In this document: piece after piece, positions 62,458 through 64,000 of the stretch | Layout of the letters: every line of letters starts with the position of its first letter | How positions within the stretch are numbered: position 1 is the stretch's first letter | NCBI RefSeq assembly: GCF_002250625.1 | Contig: NZ_NMVQ01000034.1 | Span: forward strand, 186,001 to 250,000 | From: Enemella dayhoffiae | Lineage (GTDB): Bacteria > Actinomycetota > Actinomycetes > Propionibacteriales > Propionibacteriaceae | Direction: 5' to 3' | Length of the DNA stretch: 64,000 nucleotides | Program-made: the position numbers and the translations under genes | The notes under the pieces: generated by a model | Databases searched by the model: none | What the model saw: only the letters and a program-made list of their open reading frames with translations | Told to the model about the DNA's origin: nothing

Positions 62458-64000
62458 GTGACCAACGCCGACGACCGTCTCGCCCTGGCGGACGTGCTTC
62501 GGCTCCGCACCAGCACCGGCGCCCGGGGCAACTCCGCCCCGGGCGCCCCGGTTCCGGGTACGCCGACCGCGGACGCCGGCGTACGCCTGCGGGCCGGGCT
62601 GGGCCGGGCCACCGTGCACTGGCTGCTCGATCTGTGGCGGGCCGCCGATGCACCCGACGACGGGGTCGCCCTCGCCTGCACCGGTTCGCTGGCCCGGGGC
62701 GAGTCCGGCCCGTTGAGCGACCTCGACCTGGTGGTGCTGCACGACAAGGGCGCCGACCGGCAGCGCGTGGCCGAGGTCGCCGAGCGGCTCTGGTATCCGA
62801 TCTGGGACTCCGGCATCGCGCTGGATCACTCGGTGCGTTCGCTGCAGCAGTGCCGACAGGTTGCCGCCGCCGACCTGAACGTGGCCGGGGCGATGCTCGA
62901 CCTGTCCCCCGTCGCCGGGGACGCTGAGCTGGTCCGCCGGGCGGTGAGGCAGCTGGCCGAGGACTGGCGCGCGAACGCCCGCAAGCGGCTCCCGGAACTG
63001 CTCGATCAGGTGCGCGAGCGGCACGAACTGTTCGGCGAACTCGCCCAGTTGCTCGAGCCCGACCTCAAGGAGGCCAAGGGCGGCCTGCGCGACATGTCGG
63101 TGCTGCGGGCGATGACCACCTCCTGGCTGACCGACCGGCCGCACGGAGCCGTCGATGGGGCGTACCACTTCCTGCTGGACGTCCGCGACACCCTGCAGCT
63201 GGTCACCCGACGCCCGCGCAACCTGCTCACCCTGGGCGACCAGGACGAGGTGGCCCACCGGCTCGGGCTCGCCGACGCCGACGAGCTGCTGACTCGGGTC
63301 GGCGCCGCGGCCCGGCAGATCTCGGCGGCCATCGACGCCACCCTGCGTCGGGCCGGGCAGTCCCAGCGAGCCCGGCTGTCGCGCCGCGGTCCGCGGCGCC
63401 CGGAGCTGCGTCCGCTGCACCCGGGTCTATACGCCCACGACGGCGAGCTGGTGCTGGGCCCGGTTCGCGGCGGCGGGCCCGAGGACGCCTCCCTGCTGCC
63501 GCTGCGCGCCGCGGCGCTGTCGGCCACCCAGGCGCTGCCGCTCTCCCCCGCCACGGCCCGCCGGCTGGCCGAGCAACCGGCGCCGACGACGCCCTGGCCC
63601 GAACCGGCGCGGGGGCTGCTGGTCGAGCTGCTGGGTGGCCCGGAGCTGTTGCAGACCTGGAACACCCTCGACCTGGCCGGCGTGGTGGATCGCTGGATCC
63701 CCGCCTGGGCTGGAATCCGCGACCGACCGCAGCGCAACCCGCTGCACCGGCACACGGTCGACCGGCACAGCCTGGAGACCGTCCTCGAGGCGCAGAAGCT
63801 GACCGAACGGGTGAGCCGTCCCGACCTGCTGCTGGTCGCCGCCCTGCTGCACGACATCGGCAAGCGGCCCGGGGTGGACGACCACTGTGTCGACGGTGCC
63901 CGGATGATTCGCCGGATCGCCAGCGAGCTCGGCTTCAGCGGTCCCGACGCCCGCACCCTGGAGCTGCTGGTGGCCGAGCACCTGACCCTGATGGCCCTGG
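62458..64000 (+). CDS. glnD: Bifunctional PII nucleotidyltransferase/hydrolase GlnD, N-terminal part
   Basis: The frame opens at GTG 62458 (GGGAGG 62448-62453 upstream) and runs uninterrupted to the window end (514 codons). The nucleotidyltransferase domain has 'CTGSLARGESGPLSDLDLVVLHD', the G-S-x-R-G-E...SD-x-D signature. Then comes 'EPDLKEAKGGLRDMSVLRAM', typical of GlnD, and an HD domain with 'HTVDRHSLETVLEAQKL' and 'VAALLHDIGKRPG'. The ACT domains lie beyond the window. It modifies GlnK Tyr51 in response to nitrogen status; the gene order amtB-glnK-glnD is standard in Actinobacteria. Confidence 0.95.
   Translation, partial: MTNADDRLALADVLRLRTSTGARGNSAPGAPVPGTPTADAGVRLRAGLGRATVHWLLDLWRAADAPDDGVALACTGSLARGESGPLSDLDLVVLHDKGADRQRVAEVAERLWYPIWDSGIALDHSVRSLQQCRQVAAADLNVAGAMLDLSPVAGDAELVRRAVRQLAEDWRANARKRLPELLDQVRERHELFGELAQLLEPDLKEAKGGLRDMSVLRAMTTSWLTDRPHGAVDGAYHFLLDVRDTLQLVTRRPRNLLTLGDQDEVAHRLGLADADELLTRVGAAARQISAAIDATLRRAGQSQRARLSRRGPRRPELRPLHPGLYAHDGELVLGPVRGGGPEDASLLPLRAAALSATQALPLSPATARRLAEQPAPTTPWPEPARGLLVELLGGPELLQTWNTLDLAGVVDRWIPAWAGIRDRPQRNPLHRHTVDRHSLETVLEAQKLTERVSRPDLLLVAALLHDIGKRPGVDDHCVDGARMIRRIASELGFSGPDARTLELLVAEHLTLMAL

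Overview
The window is GC-rich, densely coding DNA of actinobacterial type. Its backbone matches a gene order known from Mycobacterium tuberculosis: uvrD2, nudC, adnB, adnA, moeZ, a TetR regulator, a DUF3107 protein, a ferritin-like protein and an rhlE-type DEAD-box helicase correspond to Rv3198c-Rv3211, and an Rv3235-family gene, secA and a long hpf follow. Ammonium/PII genes (amtB-glnK-glnD) close the window. A GlnH-GlnX-PknG cluster, an NAD-specific glutamate dehydrogenase, AdnAB together with RecBCD, and a possibly F420-dependent PPOX protein all fit Actinobacteria. A family such as Propionibacteriaceae is possible, but I cannot prove it from sequence alone.

Layout. 1-9.4 kb: 5' end of uvrD2 (minus) and a recC-recB-recD operon (plus). 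9.4-11.9 kb: a short repeat cluster, a VOC/PhnB-like protein, and an amidase plus SPOR-like envelope pair. 12-19.4 kb: adnA-adnB-nudC (minus). 19.4-22 kb: cspA, moeZ and a TetR regulator. 22-35.2 kb: a ten-gene phospho-signalling island (TelA, XpaC-like, AAA+ ATPase, GlnX-like, GlnH-like lipoprotein, coiled-coil protein, PknG-like kinase, PP2C phosphatase, VWA protein, zinc-ribbon/FHA protein). It sits between two genes that are near neighbours in mycobacteria. 35.3-39.7 kb: DUF3107, ferritin-like protein, DEAD-box helicase, acyl-CoA synthetase. 39.7-40.9 kb: a gene-poor stretch with hairpins and a decayed 13E12-type HNH gene. 41-46.6 kb: PHP phosphoesterase and NAD-glutamate dehydrogenase. 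46.8-53.4 kb: small proteins, a methyltransferase, a Ku operon that starts with a wax-ester-synthase-like protein carrying a histone-like tail, an Rv3235-family protein and a polysaccharide deacetylase. 53.5-60.3 kb: secA, an acidic protein, a YcaQ/PPOX/aminotransferase operon and hpf. 60.7-64 kb: amtB-glnK-glnD (glnD cut by the window end).

How the genes work together. Two themes dominate. The first is DNA-end processing: UvrD2, RecBCD and AdnAB are clustered, and each of the three promoters carries a match to the RecA-independent (PafBC) damage motif with the exact 8-nt spacer. The second is glutamate and nitrogen control: the island appears to be an enlarged GlnH-GlnX-PknG glutamate-sensing pathway that includes its own phosphatase and FHA protein. 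The NAD-glutamate dehydrogenase, a known FHA-protein target in relatives, lies about 6.5 kb away, and a probable GlnR-controlled amt operon lies 25 kb away. Three island proteins (kinase, phosphatase, FHA protein) carry nearly identical small zinc-ribbon tags, which suggests a shared docking system. Many promoters place a TANNNT -10 box 6-7 nt before the start codon, so leaderless mRNAs look common.
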